Source of the DNA: Centrapalus pauciflorus
Taxonomy: Eukaryota > Streptophyta > Magnoliopsida > Asterales > Asteraceae
Assembly (NCBI GenBank): GCA_020465985.1
Contig: JAANYP010004771.1
Location: 314,932 to 378,931, forward strand
Direction: 5' to 3'
Length of the DNA: 64,000 nucleotides
This document shows positions 12,801 to 22,553 of this stretch, one piece after another. The notes beneath the pieces were generated by a model. That model made no database searches. It had not been told where the DNA came from and saw nothing but the letters and a program-made list of their open reading frames with translations. The position numbers and the translations under genes are program-made. How positions within the stretch are numbered: position 1 is the stretch's first letter; every line of letters begins with the position of its first letter.

Positions 12801-15632
12801 GATGGAGAACAGATTAGAAGTTTATGAGAAAAGTTCAGTATAGTTTTCTATAAATAGGTAATCCCAAAACACTAACCTTGACACATCTGCATGTGATGTT
12901 AGAACCTTAACATTCTAGATACGGCTTTTGGTAGTCTGGTTCGATTTCTAGTCTTTTAGAAGCATGCATGGATGCTTGTCGAGGTTAGTTAATCTGTACT
13001 AATTTGTCACTTTGTCAAGTACGTATAAAAGTGAAAATAATATACAATTTGTATGAGTTTGTACTCTTCCCCTTCACTTTTCTTGCATCCTATGGTTTGT
13101 GTCATGTTGACTGTTGAGAGCTATGTAATTTGATTCGTTTACCTTTTGACACTAATACATCATGTCTTATGTGTTCCTTCTAAGGAATACCCTGATTTGA
13201 GTTGTGCGATAACGTTTCGAGTTTATGTCAGGTTGCTGGAACTCCACCCCTCGAATACGAAAATGGTAACTACTCTACAATCTCTTTAAGATTCTTTAAC
13301 ATCTGAAGTTATTGCATTTTTTTTTGTTGATATGTGTATAAATAACTCTATGTGATAATAAAACCACAATTGTAAAGTATTTAAACCAACCTTTTATATT
13401 GCAGGCTAAAGCAACATGGTCTAAACGAATCTCAAGCATATGAGTACTTTGTCTTGCAAGCACAAAAAATAGCTGTGTCTCATGGTTATGAAGTTATAAA
13501 CTGGTGTGTCATATGTTCCTTACAAACTGTTCTTATAAAAAACAATAGAGAAATATTACATCCTTGTTTTGCCAATTTCTTTTACAGGGAAGAAACCTTC
13601 AACAACTTCGGTAGTAAATTGAATAGAAAGACAGTGGTCCATAATTGGTATGCATTTTAAACTTACATTGTAATACCATGACATGATACTCTGCTTTGCA
13701 TGAAACTAGAATTTGCTATTGCTCTTGGAACTTGAACCTACTAATCACAAAAAAATTGATACGGATCTCCAATATGTTTTTATCGTGGTACCTTTTTACA
13801 ATTCATTCATGTTACATCCAAAAAAGTTCTTTTGGCCCTTTCAAGATCTCAACATTTTCAGTGTGTGATGAAAATTTCAAATGTGCTTGCCATTGACTCG
13901 AGGGAAGACTGGGAGGAGGCCCATGAAATGAGGAGTGGAATTGTTAGAATATGGGACAGAATCAAACTTGGGAATTTGCCTCAGATATTCTTGTGATAGT
14001 GTATATCACTTTCCGATAACAACAATTTTGGGCTAATCGGGTATCTAAAATTTGTTATGGAATGATACACAAGAAAATGTGTAAGATTGGTTAACTTCCA
14101 ATTCAACCGACTAAAGCGGTTGAAACCACCGCTATCTTAATAGTAGCTTTATCTTAACAAGCATCAAGGCTGTTAAGACAACAACATTCACAACACCAAC
14201 TATATCTTAACAACATCAAAACTGTGAAGACAGCAGCCTTCACAGCACCAGCCATATCTTATCAGCATCAAGGTTGTTAAGACTTAAGATAGCAGCCTTC
14301 ACAACGCCTAAGTTGTTAAGCTTTCTCAAACTGTTAAAGTTTTCATGCTGTAAATGAAGTTAACACATCAAGAAATAAATACTTACATTAAATCACCAAA
14401 AGGGGCTCTGCCCCTTTGAACCCGCTAGGGGCACTATCCCCGGGGGCTGCGCCATTAACATGTTATAACCACATTAACATTGTACCTGGATTAGACTGAT
14501 TCTGATGTGTATATGTGCTTAGGGAATGTAGTGTCCATTAACATGCTTATAATCGAGTCACACAACGTTTGTTGTAATGTCATCCATGTTATGTTATAGC
14601 TAAAGTATATTGTTTTTTCTTGTTCTATAATAGGCTTGGGAGTGGTGTTGCTGAGCGAGTTGTTGCAGCTGGATTAAGATGCCTCGTAAGCAACCAAGAC
14701 AAGTGGTATCTGGATCACCTGGATACTACGTGGCAAGAATTTTATATGAATGAGCCCCTTACAAATATTACAAATCCCAAGCAACAGAAACTAGTTATTG
14801 GTGGTGAAGTATGTATGTGGGCTGAACATATCGATGGGTCCGATATTGAACAGACCATATGGCCACGTGCTGCGGCTGCTGCAGGTACTCGATTTTACTT
14901 CACATCACGGTTCATCTTTTTCTGGAAAACTTTGAATATTGTTCTCTTAACTTTGAATTATGATAATTTACCCTCACATGGGATATGGATCTTCCAACCT
15001 CTGTCTTCTACTTTGAACTATTATGTTGATCAATTGATGATTTGTGAACAATCTGTCATTGTTGTCAAATGTCTCTCTTTCTTTTTCTTTTGTACATTTT
15101 TCTTTCTCAGCACACACTTGTAATGATATTTTCACTCCATTCTCTATTGGTTGCATCCATTTTATATTCAACAAGTAATGAATATAAATACATTTAGTTT
15201 TGAGGGAACAATGTATTACAACAAAAGGTTTAAAAAAAGTTATAACAGTGAAAATGTTGGTATTGCAATTTGCAAATATAACTGCCTATACAATAACTAC
15301 ATCTGGAAATAAAATGTTTGACATTTTAGTACATCTTAGACAACTAACAGAGAGTATACACTACATCAAGAAAACCACTAATGATATGCAGATCTTATGT
15401 TTGTGGTTTGCTTTCTTACAAATTTATCTGTCAATAACATTTCTTTCATCTATCTTCTATTAAAGAGAGGTTGTGGACACATCCTGACAAGATTGCCAAA
15501 GACCCAAAAGAAGTCACCTCAAGATTAGCGTACTTTAGGTGCTTACTGAATCAAAGAGGAGTGGCAGCTGCTCCATTGGATGGACCAGGTCGTGTTGCAC
15601 CATATGAGCCAGGCTCCTGCTATGTTCAATAG
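3896..15632 (+). CDS. HEXO3: Beta-N-acetylhexosaminidase, HEXO3-type (14 exons, 527 aa)
   Basis: Glycoside hydrolase family 20 enzyme that removes terminal N-acetylglucosamine/galactosamine from N-glycans; Arabidopsis HEXO3 acts at the plasma membrane/apoplast and makes paucimannosidic glycans. Exons: 3896-4216, 5036-5110, 5813-5848, 5946-6057, 7401-7471, 8460-8590, 8676-8741, 9465-9565, 9667-9726, 13232-13265, 13405-13503, 13588-13647, 14634-14884, 15466-15632. All phases join, giving 1584 nt. Visible features: a hydrophobic signal segment (residues about 2-20), MHWHIVD, the catalytic pair D320-E321 in HLGGDEVDTSCW, KLVIGGEVCMW, and a C-terminal PGSCYVQ. Length fits the family (about 535 aa). 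The similarity is closer to HEXO3 than to vacuolar HEXO1, in motifs such as NWEETFNNFG and QRGVAAAP. Intron 6 has a GC donor (AG|GCAAGT). Intron 9 (9727-13231) carries a complete LTR element, apparently spliced around, so the gene looks intact. Confidence 0.92.
6151..6477. mobile_element. MITE-like element with 31-bp terminal inverted repeats, HEXO3 intron 4
   Basis: The left end AGGGTTAAGTACCATTTTG and the reverse complement of the right end (AGGGTTAAGTGTTATTTTG) match over about 31 bp with three differences, continuing into ACCATCCAACTT. The interior repeats the phrase 'tagtggctaaat' several times in both orientations. Both flanks are T-runs, so any target duplication is masked. It has no coding capacity. 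The superfamily is not assignable by eye. Confidence 0.7.
7940..8140. repeat. Possible dispersed repeat fragment in HEXO3 intron 5
   Basis: A GC-richer patch stands out inside the AT-rich intron between exons 5 and 6. It includes a phrase on ageing terms of the type 'cgggctcagaggacaccctg' and ends in a short (AAT)n tract near 8140. It has no clear open frame or terminal repeats. I suspect a 3'-truncated retroposon but cannot support a family. Confidence 0.25.
9886..10228 (-). repeat. LTR (3' LTR in element orientation)
   Basis: 343-bp long terminal repeat starting TGATAGAAACTAAAAC and ending CGTTCTTTATCA on the plus strand. It is paired with 12300-12642 and preceded by the target duplication ATTTC. 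Confidence 0.92.
10171..12270 (-). CDS. Gag-like protein of the TR-GAG element
   Basis: Uninterrupted frame that starts at the internal ATG at 12270 (MENSETHLIL) and runs about 699 codons into the distal LTR. The frame also continues open upstream into the other LTR, so the start is a choice. The N-terminal 50 residues look like a coiled coil (AQDEKIRNLSNQIRDLSAS). The centre has Ty3-type gag features: WITMAEPYFQVYHIP, LDFAQVFL, LHWY, then INEYIEGFDALFAL and LMGIFLCGLQ. A second gag-like GMFLCGLKTDIRTYIKTL segment sits upstream of these, out of the usual order, suggesting rearrangement or duplication. I see no CCHC zinc knuckle and no pol. The role would be particle assembly and RNA packaging; activity is unknown. 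Confidence 0.7.
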   Translation of the reverse strand: MENSETHLILRVEAQDEKIRNLSNQIRDLSASVHAMKKKLLKDLPKKLEKLMMEHNFISSNHFDGSLFSFNQSLEKMMNSNLDHQGTPNPDPKVCATKDLETHPETDPLDSKTHDYRLPDCEASSTLIPDQPEGCSIGMFLCGLKTDIRTYIKTLTPLACVNYMDSARDGESTTVIHGGKENAESKLVPSSGSNFGSSNEGYNQALIITNWPKKTSPDYQYFIYPVMQSNKAMNQPGPTGQSLELKDRLRRGKRGDDGETCWVEAILEDEVHVDGGLSKIHAVILIGKFLEVKDRIRKEEDMVDEATMKDEAGIGGELPLDTNHSYNSSFSPLKVKLHVFEVIVPREWITMAEPYFQVYHIPSIYKLDFAQVFLVLPNLHWYTTPLINQLATTVTQLQNQLVVRLTGTEFFNAHGALGFLFQEGSINEYIEGFDALFALVRDQYETQLMGIFLCGLQKYWVKIHHSDMWDQLMDRAHRAATAKAIQGYGMNTRGKTSFTNETGSRGAYGQINIAQRISKDGKICLVEDKSEEVRKTDENYVVFDFYEFTSYSSPSLKTLKSIWNLQGSAWLDSTGDVPFDWQTQAGIGNQGIQNRKLRYNSAFHTENNDRLEVTNRNLENYRHCLTTHTVSKRGRLIRLWLIAWENEIVEELIMRMLIQIKVRFQAPSRLEDKPVLYGVGIDKERDMDQDPMGPINIYN
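12300..12642 (-). repeat. LTR (5' LTR in element orientation)
   Basis: 343-bp partner of 9886-10228. I saw no differences between the two. It is followed by the target duplication ATTTC at 12643-12647. Confidence 0.92.
13942..14522. mobile_element. Probable LTR-like remnant in HEXO3 intron 12
   Basis: The region begins TGTTAGAATATGGG after GGAAT (13937-13941), and GGAAT recurs at 14523-14527, a possible 5-bp target duplication. The right edge reads CTTAG instead of the usual CA, which weakens the call. It contains three imperfect repeats of about 60 bases built around 'catcaaggctgttaagac' (14155-14320) and a G/C block (GGGGCTCTGCCCC, 14402-14455) of the kind seen near plant LTR ends. It has no coding sequence. 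Confidence 0.4.
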
Positions 15633-17814
15633 TTGGATGTAATATGTAGGTGGATTCCATCAATCATCATGACAAAAATGCCAATTCCTTCGTTAATTGC
15701 AAATAAATTGGTAAGTTATGCTGATAAAATCCTGTAAAGTTGAGTTATAGACTTTGGAAGAGGGTGTTTGATAGAGCCATGACAATCATGTCAATGAGAT
15801 TATAATTTATATCGATTGTCTATGTGGATTATGATGCAATTCTTGCTCATAGCAAATGCTACAACTTACTGCTTAATGTCTCTTGTACGTGTATGTGACT
15901 ATGTGGTACGTCGCAAGAAAGACTGCAGTAGTTGCTTTCATATTTGTAACTACAAAATGTGTGCAAACCCCTTTATCATAATGGACATATTTTAACTTTG
16001 GAGTAATATTATAAGTTTTGGTGCAAATATGATCACAAACACACAGTCACACATAATTTCGCCTGTTGTCCCTAAGTATTTTTATTTGTTCAATTGTTCT
16101 CAAGTTAGGTTTAAATATTGATGTGTTTTGTTGTTTTCTTTGGCTTATTAGTTTCTCGTTTAGATTCTCATCATTGGTAGTAAAGAGAAACCAATAGACC
16201 TTTGTAAGGGTGAAGTGGTCTCTTCCCATCAAGACGCGTTTTGGGTGTTTGTCGCACTACTAAAAACAAAACCGTGAGACATTGTTATGCTAAAACGGAC
16301 AATATCTTGACTCGGGTTGACCTGGGCCGTTACAAATGGTATCGGAAGGAGAGGATGTGGTGTTATAATTTGGTTCCAACTATGTGATAGATTAATAGGG
16401 TATTTAAGTGGTGTTGTTTGGCAAACCCTAAAGTCCAAAACCATATATGTACACAGTGAGGAATCAGATAACCACTTTATAACTATTAGATCTGGTGTAT
16501 TAAAAAGTGTATACATATGATGCAATATGCATCTCGTGATGCAACATGTCATATGCATCTAGCAGAGTTAGTTTAGGAAAAAAAAATATATATGCTTTAG
16601 TTAATTTTAATTTTATATAATTGAAGTTGCATCAAATAATTAAATAATAAATGCTAAATACATTTGATTAATACATTTCCATATTTAGCAAAAATTATAT
16701 AAATTCAAAAAAATGATGAAGTGTTGATCATTGTTGTTGTTCATCCTTCGTGTTCATCATCCTCGTGTTCATCATCTTAACGATCATCCTTCGCGATGCA
16801 TCAACAAATTCATCCAAAAATGTGTTCACTAAAAGTTTCTCGGGGTCCTCAAGGTTTCCCGGTGCACAAAACTTAGTATTACATAACTACACTTTTATGC
16901 ACCGTTGGTAGCTAGTCTGATGCATATTAGACTGGGATATCGGAATACTATATTAAATGAACATGTTCAATACGATAAAATGTTTAATTTCATACAAAAT
17001 TGCAATATATATGTTCAAATGTACGTTATTATTGATTAGTTAACATCATTTACATGTTTATTATGATAAAATGTATCATGTAATGCAAAATAGCAGTATG
17101 CACATGTTCAAATGTGCAATATGTATGTGCATATTGCACTTTTACATGACAAAGAAAATATACAACATGTGTGTGTGTTTTACAACACATCCTTTTTCCC
17201 GGTTGTCTAGTCATTATGTTTTGTAGACAAAGAAAATATACATATTATGTTGATATATTCTTGGGATATGATTATGGTGGTCATAATTTAAGAAAATAAT
17301 TTGTACAAGTTATATAATTACTTTCTACGTGCTTTGAACGGCTTAATTAGAAATAAATCATATATAGTAATAAATTAAAAATATAAAAAATACAAGTATA
17401 TATGGATCGACTAATTAATTATTATGTATGCCGGTTTCATATTTGAAAATCTGTGAAACCTTGATTAACTAATTAAGATGGATCAATAGGTGCAAGACCG
17501 TTCCATTGATTTTTAGGGTCCGGGACGAAAACGTATAAAAGGGCTTTACACATACACTAATGGCTCATACACAAACATACATATACACACATATATGATA
17601 TATGTATAAATACACACACGCTCAAACACACAAATATATACACACACATGTGTATGCAAACATACTTTTAGTTTTGTTTCCGTTCATAAATTAAAAAAAT
17701 GTACGTTGAAAATTTATGAAATTAGGGGCCCGACCTATGAAATTTTGGGTCCTAGGCGGTCACCCATTTTGTGTGCCCTTAGGGCCGGATGCCCGGATTG
17801 GTGTTTTTTGATCA
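15633..17814. other. HEXO3 3' flank and intergenic repeats
   Basis: About 15633-16040 is probably the HEXO3 3' UTR and flank. At 16130-16360 there is a retrotransposon LTR end with a primer-binding site (separate entry). At 16730-16800 'gttcatcatcc'-type trinucleotide-rich repeats occur. At 16920-17160 short phrases such as 'catgttcaaatgt' recur. At 17540-17660 there is a (CA)n/(TA)n low-complexity tract. No gene is supported. Confidence 0.5.
16130..16360 (+). mobile_element. LTR-retrotransposon fragment: LTR 3' end plus tRNA-Met primer-binding site
   Basis: An LTR-end-like stretch finishes CCTGGGCCGTTACA at 16334. Two bases later comes TGGTATCGGAAG (16337-16348), which resembles the plant initiator-tRNA-Met primer-binding site TGGTATCAGAGC with a few changes. 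No gag follows, so this is a truncated remnant. Its left boundary is uncertain. Confidence 0.55.
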
Positions 17815-18207
17815 TCAGTCGCTACCATTTCTGGCAGCCCTATGATGCTGATATTGCATGTGTAGGCCAAGGCCGCCGGTGGCGTCATAAGTACATTTTA
17901 CTTCGAAACCCCTTATCATTGTCGCTAGCTCTGTGTGCTGATCTCGAGGGGGAAATAACTCCGCTTGTTGATGGTACATGCGGCCACCACCGCCACCGTC
18001 ATCACCAATCAAGTTGATCCCTATGTCATGATCATGGTTCGAGTCAATGAGTCCATGGTTGGCTGCACCTGCACCTGCACCATTGATCATATGGTACTGA
18101 TGGTTCTGCTGGTACTTGGATAGCTCGGTTTTGGCAGAGGTTAGTTCCATCTGAAGCTGGCGGAGCTGGTGCTGGAGGAGGGAGATGACACCAACGCATC
18201 CGTAAAC

Positions 18208-18212
18208 GGGAT
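18208..18212. repeat. Target-site duplication GGGAT (left)
   Basis: GGGAT directly precedes the TGTAACATCC end of the inserted LTR. It is repeated at 20598-20602 on the other side. Removing one copy and the insert restores the normal RDPVYGC reading of the LOB domain. Confidence 0.9.
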
Positions 18213-19489
18213 TGTAACATCCAATTTTCCACAAACAGTACACGTCATAATATTTCATTTCGTACATAAAATTAATTGTTTGATACCACAGGCCCATCAG
18301 CAAAAATACTTAATTACAACAATAATCTAAAGATCAAATGGTGGTCTAACTAGCTTCTAAATCTTCAATCAGAGTGCGGAAGACTGAACAAGCTACCCGA
18401 GACCGCATCGTCTTTACAAAATAGGCATCATCAAGAGTCCAAGGTCTGCTATTCATCAAAATCCAGATTCACTTAGCCTGAGATGAACTACCTGCTATGA
18501 TCTTGCCTTTATCAGCTTTTCCTGAAAAGGAATTGTCATGACAGAGTAAGCTAACAAAGCTTAGTGAGTTAACAGAGTTCCACTAAATACCACACACATA
18601 TAACATACTATCAGATCCTGTCGGTCAACACGTCAGAGACGGCAATTAGGTTGGGAGACAACCCGGTCAGTATTCCCATATGTAAGGCCGAAGCCCTACG
18701 GGAAGTGTATGGAAACAAGTCAGATAGGAAAGGAATCTGCAGAATTCCCTCCTGTGAATGGAGATCTCACATTCGGTCCGGTCGGATGATGCAATATGCA
18801 ACGGCAAGTATATAAACAGTCAAGTAAGCAGTAAGCATGATGCGTATTTACATAAAATGTAAAAGTGAACATGCAATCAAGGCATTTCAAATGTCTAGTT
18901 CAGTAATGGCAACATACGTTTCTATGATACAATATAGTATTAAAGAAACATGCAGCAATCAATCAGTAGTTTCCATACAGTCAGTACATTCACCAATAAG
19001 TATCAAAATATATGTAAGTAATTAATGAAATCTGTCACTCACAGTGGTCCGTAGTCAGATAATGCTTAATGAGTTAAGCGGTTCAGTTTACTCTGTCAAA
19101 ACGACAGGATCCTGCATTTCAGTTTCAAGTCTGAGTCATAATCTATATAACCCTAGTTATGTATTCAGGTCATTGTCAATTCTGGTTATCGAGTCTGAGG
19201 TAGTTCCTATCGTCCCAAGGTGAATCTATTCTTATCAGATTAATACGATTCATCTAATTACAGATGTGTGGCTTTGAACAAAGCCAATCGTATTGCTTAA
19301 CCATGTGAATAGGACATACATATTCTAAAAGTTCATTCAGAGTCGGTTAATTTATTTGTGCATAAAATAATTATGCAACTTGATACTTGTGATTTTTAAC
19401 ATAATCAAAGGATACTTTCAATTACATAAGGTTGATTAATCACTTAATCTGATTTTAGAGATTAACCTTAGTCTTGGAACAACAACAAC

Positions 19490-19810
19490 CAGATTCGAAT
19501 TTGGGATGCTAGAATCGAACCACAGCCAATTCGAATCTATAGATTCGAACAAGGGACTAGATTCGAATGGCTTAATAGATTCGAATAGGCTGAATAGATT
19601 CGAATAGGCTAATAGATTCTAAAGCAAAGACTAGATTCGAATGCACACTCATAGACTCGAAACACACACACCTAGATTCGAACTACACATCCTAGATTCG
19701 AACACATACATCTTCGAGTCTAATAGATTAGATTCGAAACATATACCCTTCGAGTCTAGGAGATAGAATCGAATTCAACACCCTTTCGAGTCTATACATG
19801 AATGTCTCGA
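19490..19810. repeat. Array of TAGATTCGAA-type motifs inside the solo LTR
   Basis: About a dozen copies of TAGATTCGAA and variants (AGATTCGAAC, CTTCGAGTCTA, AGAATCGAA) recur over 320 bp at irregular 12-30 bp spacing. Copies occur in both orientations, since TTCGAA is itself palindromic. It lies in the presumed R/U5 part of the LTR. The function is unknown; it could be a regulatory cluster or decayed tandem repeat. Confidence 0.6.
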
Positions 19811-20232
19811 ATTTGTTCTACTTGTTCATCCATTTTCCAGGTTTTTAACTACGAAAATGAGCCAAAAAATAAGGGAGTAATAATCACTAACCTTCGTCCA
19901 AGCTATAACCTTCGACTATGGATGATTTCCAAGCAAGAACAGGTCCTAAACGAGGGCAAATCAGCTTCAAATGAAGGAAAAATGAACAGATTCGAAAATG
20001 CTCTTCAAAACCGAGCCAAAAGTCAGAAAAACGGTCGATCTTACCTCAAATTCGGACGAAATCAAACACGAGATGGTAGATTTGCGAAGAACTCGACGAT
20101 CTCTATCCAATGGCGTATGTAACACGAGAATCCGACGGTTCGATTTGAAGAAAAGCTAGAGAGAAGGAGGAGAGTGTAGAGAGAGAAGGAGAATCAACTT
20201 TCCAAACTTTGAAAAGTGAGGAGTGGAGCTCC

Positions 20233-20240
20233 TATTTATA
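20233..20240 (-). promoter_or_regulatory. TATA box of the LTR promoter
   Basis: TATAAATA on the minus strand, inside a small palindrome (CCTATTTATAGG). A purine/pyrimidine-biased GA-rich stretch follows downstream at 20160-20220. The position fits an LTR U3 promoter, and transcription would run toward the AS2 C-terminal fragment. Confidence 0.55.
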
Positions 20241-20597
20241 GGAAAATAGGGAAAATCAGTTATTCTACTGAATTTTCCGGAATTGACCAACTTTTATTCC
20301 CAATACTCCGATTTGCATTTCAGATGCAAATATTAGCAAAGAAGTTCTAGATCTGCTACAATTGTCTTTTAGTAAATTTTAACTCATTTTAGCCAGTAAA
20401 TTGTCATTTAGCTGAATTTTAATTATTAACTTAATTTCAACTAAATTTTGGGCAACTTAGCATAATTAATTATAACTTAATATAATTAATTATTTCAGAT
20501 TCACATTATCAGCTAATTACTAATAATTGGATAAAATTGCTTTATTATCCAAAGTCTGATGCTGAAATTTATATTTAATAAATTACGGGCCGTTACA

Positions 20598-20602
20598 GGG
20601 AT
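20598..20602. repeat. Target-site duplication GGGAT (right)
   Basis: Second copy of the 5-bp duplication, immediately after the CGTTACA end of the LTR and inside the AS2 N-terminal fragment. Confidence 0.9.
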
Positions 20603-20841
20603 CACGGAGGCACATGTCAGCCTCGTAAGCAAGCGTGTTGACCGCATCCTCTCGCTGGCGCGGGTGCTGCAGCTAGCTCGTTTAGAAGCTTGGTGACGTT
20701 GCTGGCTCCAAACAGCTTGTGAACAATAGCGAATTTCTGTGGGTGGTCGGGTGGAAAGTAGGGAGCAAAAACACAGTGGGGCTGGCATTTTCGTCGGAGG
20801 AACTTGCAGGCTGCACATGGGGAATTCGAAGGGGATGCCAT

Positions 20842-22553
20842 TTACATTTGCGAATTCCAGCTCGGCGTTTAATTAATAGTCAAAAGGGTAGAAAGGAAGG
20901 GTGTGAATATTGGATCTTGAGCATGCATGTATAATGTATTAATTGCTTCTTTCAAGACGATCGAGAGACTTTTGAGGGTTAGCTGGCTGAATTTTTTTTT
21001 TTTTTTTTAATATTTGGCTTCTTAATTGGGATATATAACAATGAACCACGACTCTTTTGCACTTTTTTTTTTTAAATTAAATTTAATTTTTTTTTTGCAA
21101 ATTTATGTTTGGGTTTATTATATAATATAAATTTAAATTAAGTGAGTTTTATTCGGTAAACGAAACCTCGCAAGAGACAGAGTTACAAATCATAGCCACA
21201 CGAACTAAACAACTAGCTTGAAAGCAAATTATTGAGAGGTGATTTGTACCTAACAATAATTGAAGGATGCACGAACAATTTTAAAGGAATGAAACAACGA
21301 TTTAAAGTTCAAATGAGGTAAGTTTTATAGTTCCAATCATTCTTCTTCTTCGAACAACCCTCTATTCGTTTTGTTAAAAACCCGAATGGGTGGAAAATCT
21401 TGAATTAGAGATTTGAAAACATCTCTAATTTTTGGCTTTATGAGTTTATGGTTGGGTTTCTTGCGACATGTTTATTTTGTGGGTCGATTTTGTTGTGGAG
21501 TTCGGTTGAGTTTTTTTTTGGGGTGCTGTATTTTCTTGGAGTTTGCTTCAGTTTTGGCCGTCTTTGTTTTATGTTCTGCAATGCATGGGTGGGTGTTTGA
21601 TTTGCAAAAGGAATTATCAATTTGACAAAAATATTTTGTCCCAAATACTACTCGTAAATAAGTTTTGTTATTTTGTTTCCGTTACATCAACAATAAAAAA
21701 TAATTTATAAACGGGGTTTGCTAAAACGTGTTATAGAGTAAAATTTAGGTATTACTCATTTTTTATTGTGTTAAAATGCACTAGAGGAAGCTTTTGGAAA
21801 ATACTATTTATTGTAAGGTTTTATTAATGTGTGCTTATATATTTTTTTATTAGTTATATGTAAATCATATAAAATTAAAATGTTTACATGTTGTTACATT
21901 ATTATTTAAATTTAGTTTGTTTAAATACTAATTAATTATTAAACAATTTTAAAATAAGATTTATATTTTATATATTATAATTATAATTATAATTATAATT
22001 ATAATTTAGTGTTTTATAATGGCTTATTTTGGTTTTTTTGTGTTTAGTTATAATTTTTTTGATTTAACATAATGTTTGATAACTTCTAATTAACTTGTAG
22101 CGTTTAGTTTATTAAATTTTGTTTATATCAATAATATTATTATTTCAAATATTGACCAAGCCAACAAAAAGATTTTTAGAAAAACATATCACTTTGCTTA
22201 TTATTCATTTGTCGTTATTTTCAGTTATCTGTCAATAAATTTTGTTTATTGTAATAATCACCATATATGATAAACATGTGTTTTGTAGTTCATGTTATCT
22301 GTTCATTATATCTTTTGGTCGGTGATTAATTGTTTTTACTAATTTATTAATTAAAAAAATACAAAGTTTACGGTCACACCCCATAGCATAGATAATTAGA
22401 TATCACTTTCCTTGTTAATAACGTATTTATTTTTTTAAAAAAAGGAAAATATATTAAAGACTAATAATATGACCTAAATCATTTTCTGAAACCCTTCAAC
22501 GCAGGTGCATAAAGCAAGCAACGAGTTTAGTTAGTTACTATACTTTCTTTGAT
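20842..22553. other. Intergenic region between AS2 pseudogene and DEG10
   Basis: This is the shared 1.7-kb upstream region of the divergent AS2 (-) and DEG10 (+) genes. It contains T runs at 20993-21008 and 21064-21095, a (TAATTA)n patch at 21975-22010, and at 21717-21830 an inverted copy of the repeat seen at 865-975. No coding sequence is supported. Confidence 0.5.
21717..21830 (-). repeat. Dispersed repeat, inverted copy of 865-975
   Basis: The reverse complement contains GCTTCCTCTAGTGCAT and ACACGTTTTAGCAAACC, matching GTTTCCTCTAGTGCAT and GCACACTTTAGCAAATC at 897-975 in the same order. Both are AT-rich and non-coding. It is likely a small non-autonomous element family with about two copies here. 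Confidence 0.5.

Larger units (their letters stand above)
18213..20597 (-). mobile_element. Solo LTR (2385 bp) inserted in AS2
   Basis: On the plus strand it begins TGTAACATCC and ends GGGCCGTTACA; on the minus strand it reads TGTAACGGCC...GGATGTTACA, the TG...CA ends of an LTR with the palindromic TGTAAC/GTTACA termini common in plant Ty3-type elements. Exact 5-bp duplications GGGAT flank it. There is no second LTR, no primer-binding site and no gag-pol, so I read it as a solo LTR left by LTR-LTR recombination. A TATAAATA box on the minus strand (20233-20240) about 360 bp after the minus-strand start marks U3/R and sets the orientation, the same as AS2. The long remainder fits long-LTR lineages. 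A family search is needed to name it. Confidence 0.85.
17815..20841 (-). pseudogene. AS2: ASYMMETRIC LEAVES2 (LOB-domain) gene, disrupted
   Basis: AS2 is a plant-specific nuclear LOB-domain protein that works with the MYB protein AS1 to repress KNOX genes and set the upper leaf side. The N-terminal part (20598-20841) encodes MASPSNSPCAACKFLRRKC with the C-x2-C-x6-C-x3-C block intact, then the GAS block FGASNVTKLLNEL. The C-terminal part (17815-18212) resumes at VYGCVGVISLLQHQLRQLQ, with the AS2-type tail (IGINLIG, then a Gly run and FPPRDQ). Two lesions are visible. The spacing between LNEL and QREDAVN is 16 nt where 9 is normal, a net +7 that shifts frame and leads to a stop at about 20617-20619. 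In addition, a 2385-bp solo LTR splits the RDP|VYGC codons. Odd residues (QPHC, DHPQ, FAIVHKL, ADMCLRDP) suggest relaxed constraint. The flanking HEXO3 and DEG genes match the Arabidopsis AS2 neighbourhood. Confidence 0.9.

Noticed and set aside
18213..20597. Interpretation of the AS2 insert as a natural intron
   Set aside because: It has TG...CA LTR ends and a 5-bp duplication of coding sequence, and the junctions lack GT...AG in frame.
20617..20841. A complete 74-aa small LOB protein
   Set aside because: The last 18 residues are out-of-frame sequence after the +7 shift. It is a truncated product, not a designed short gene.
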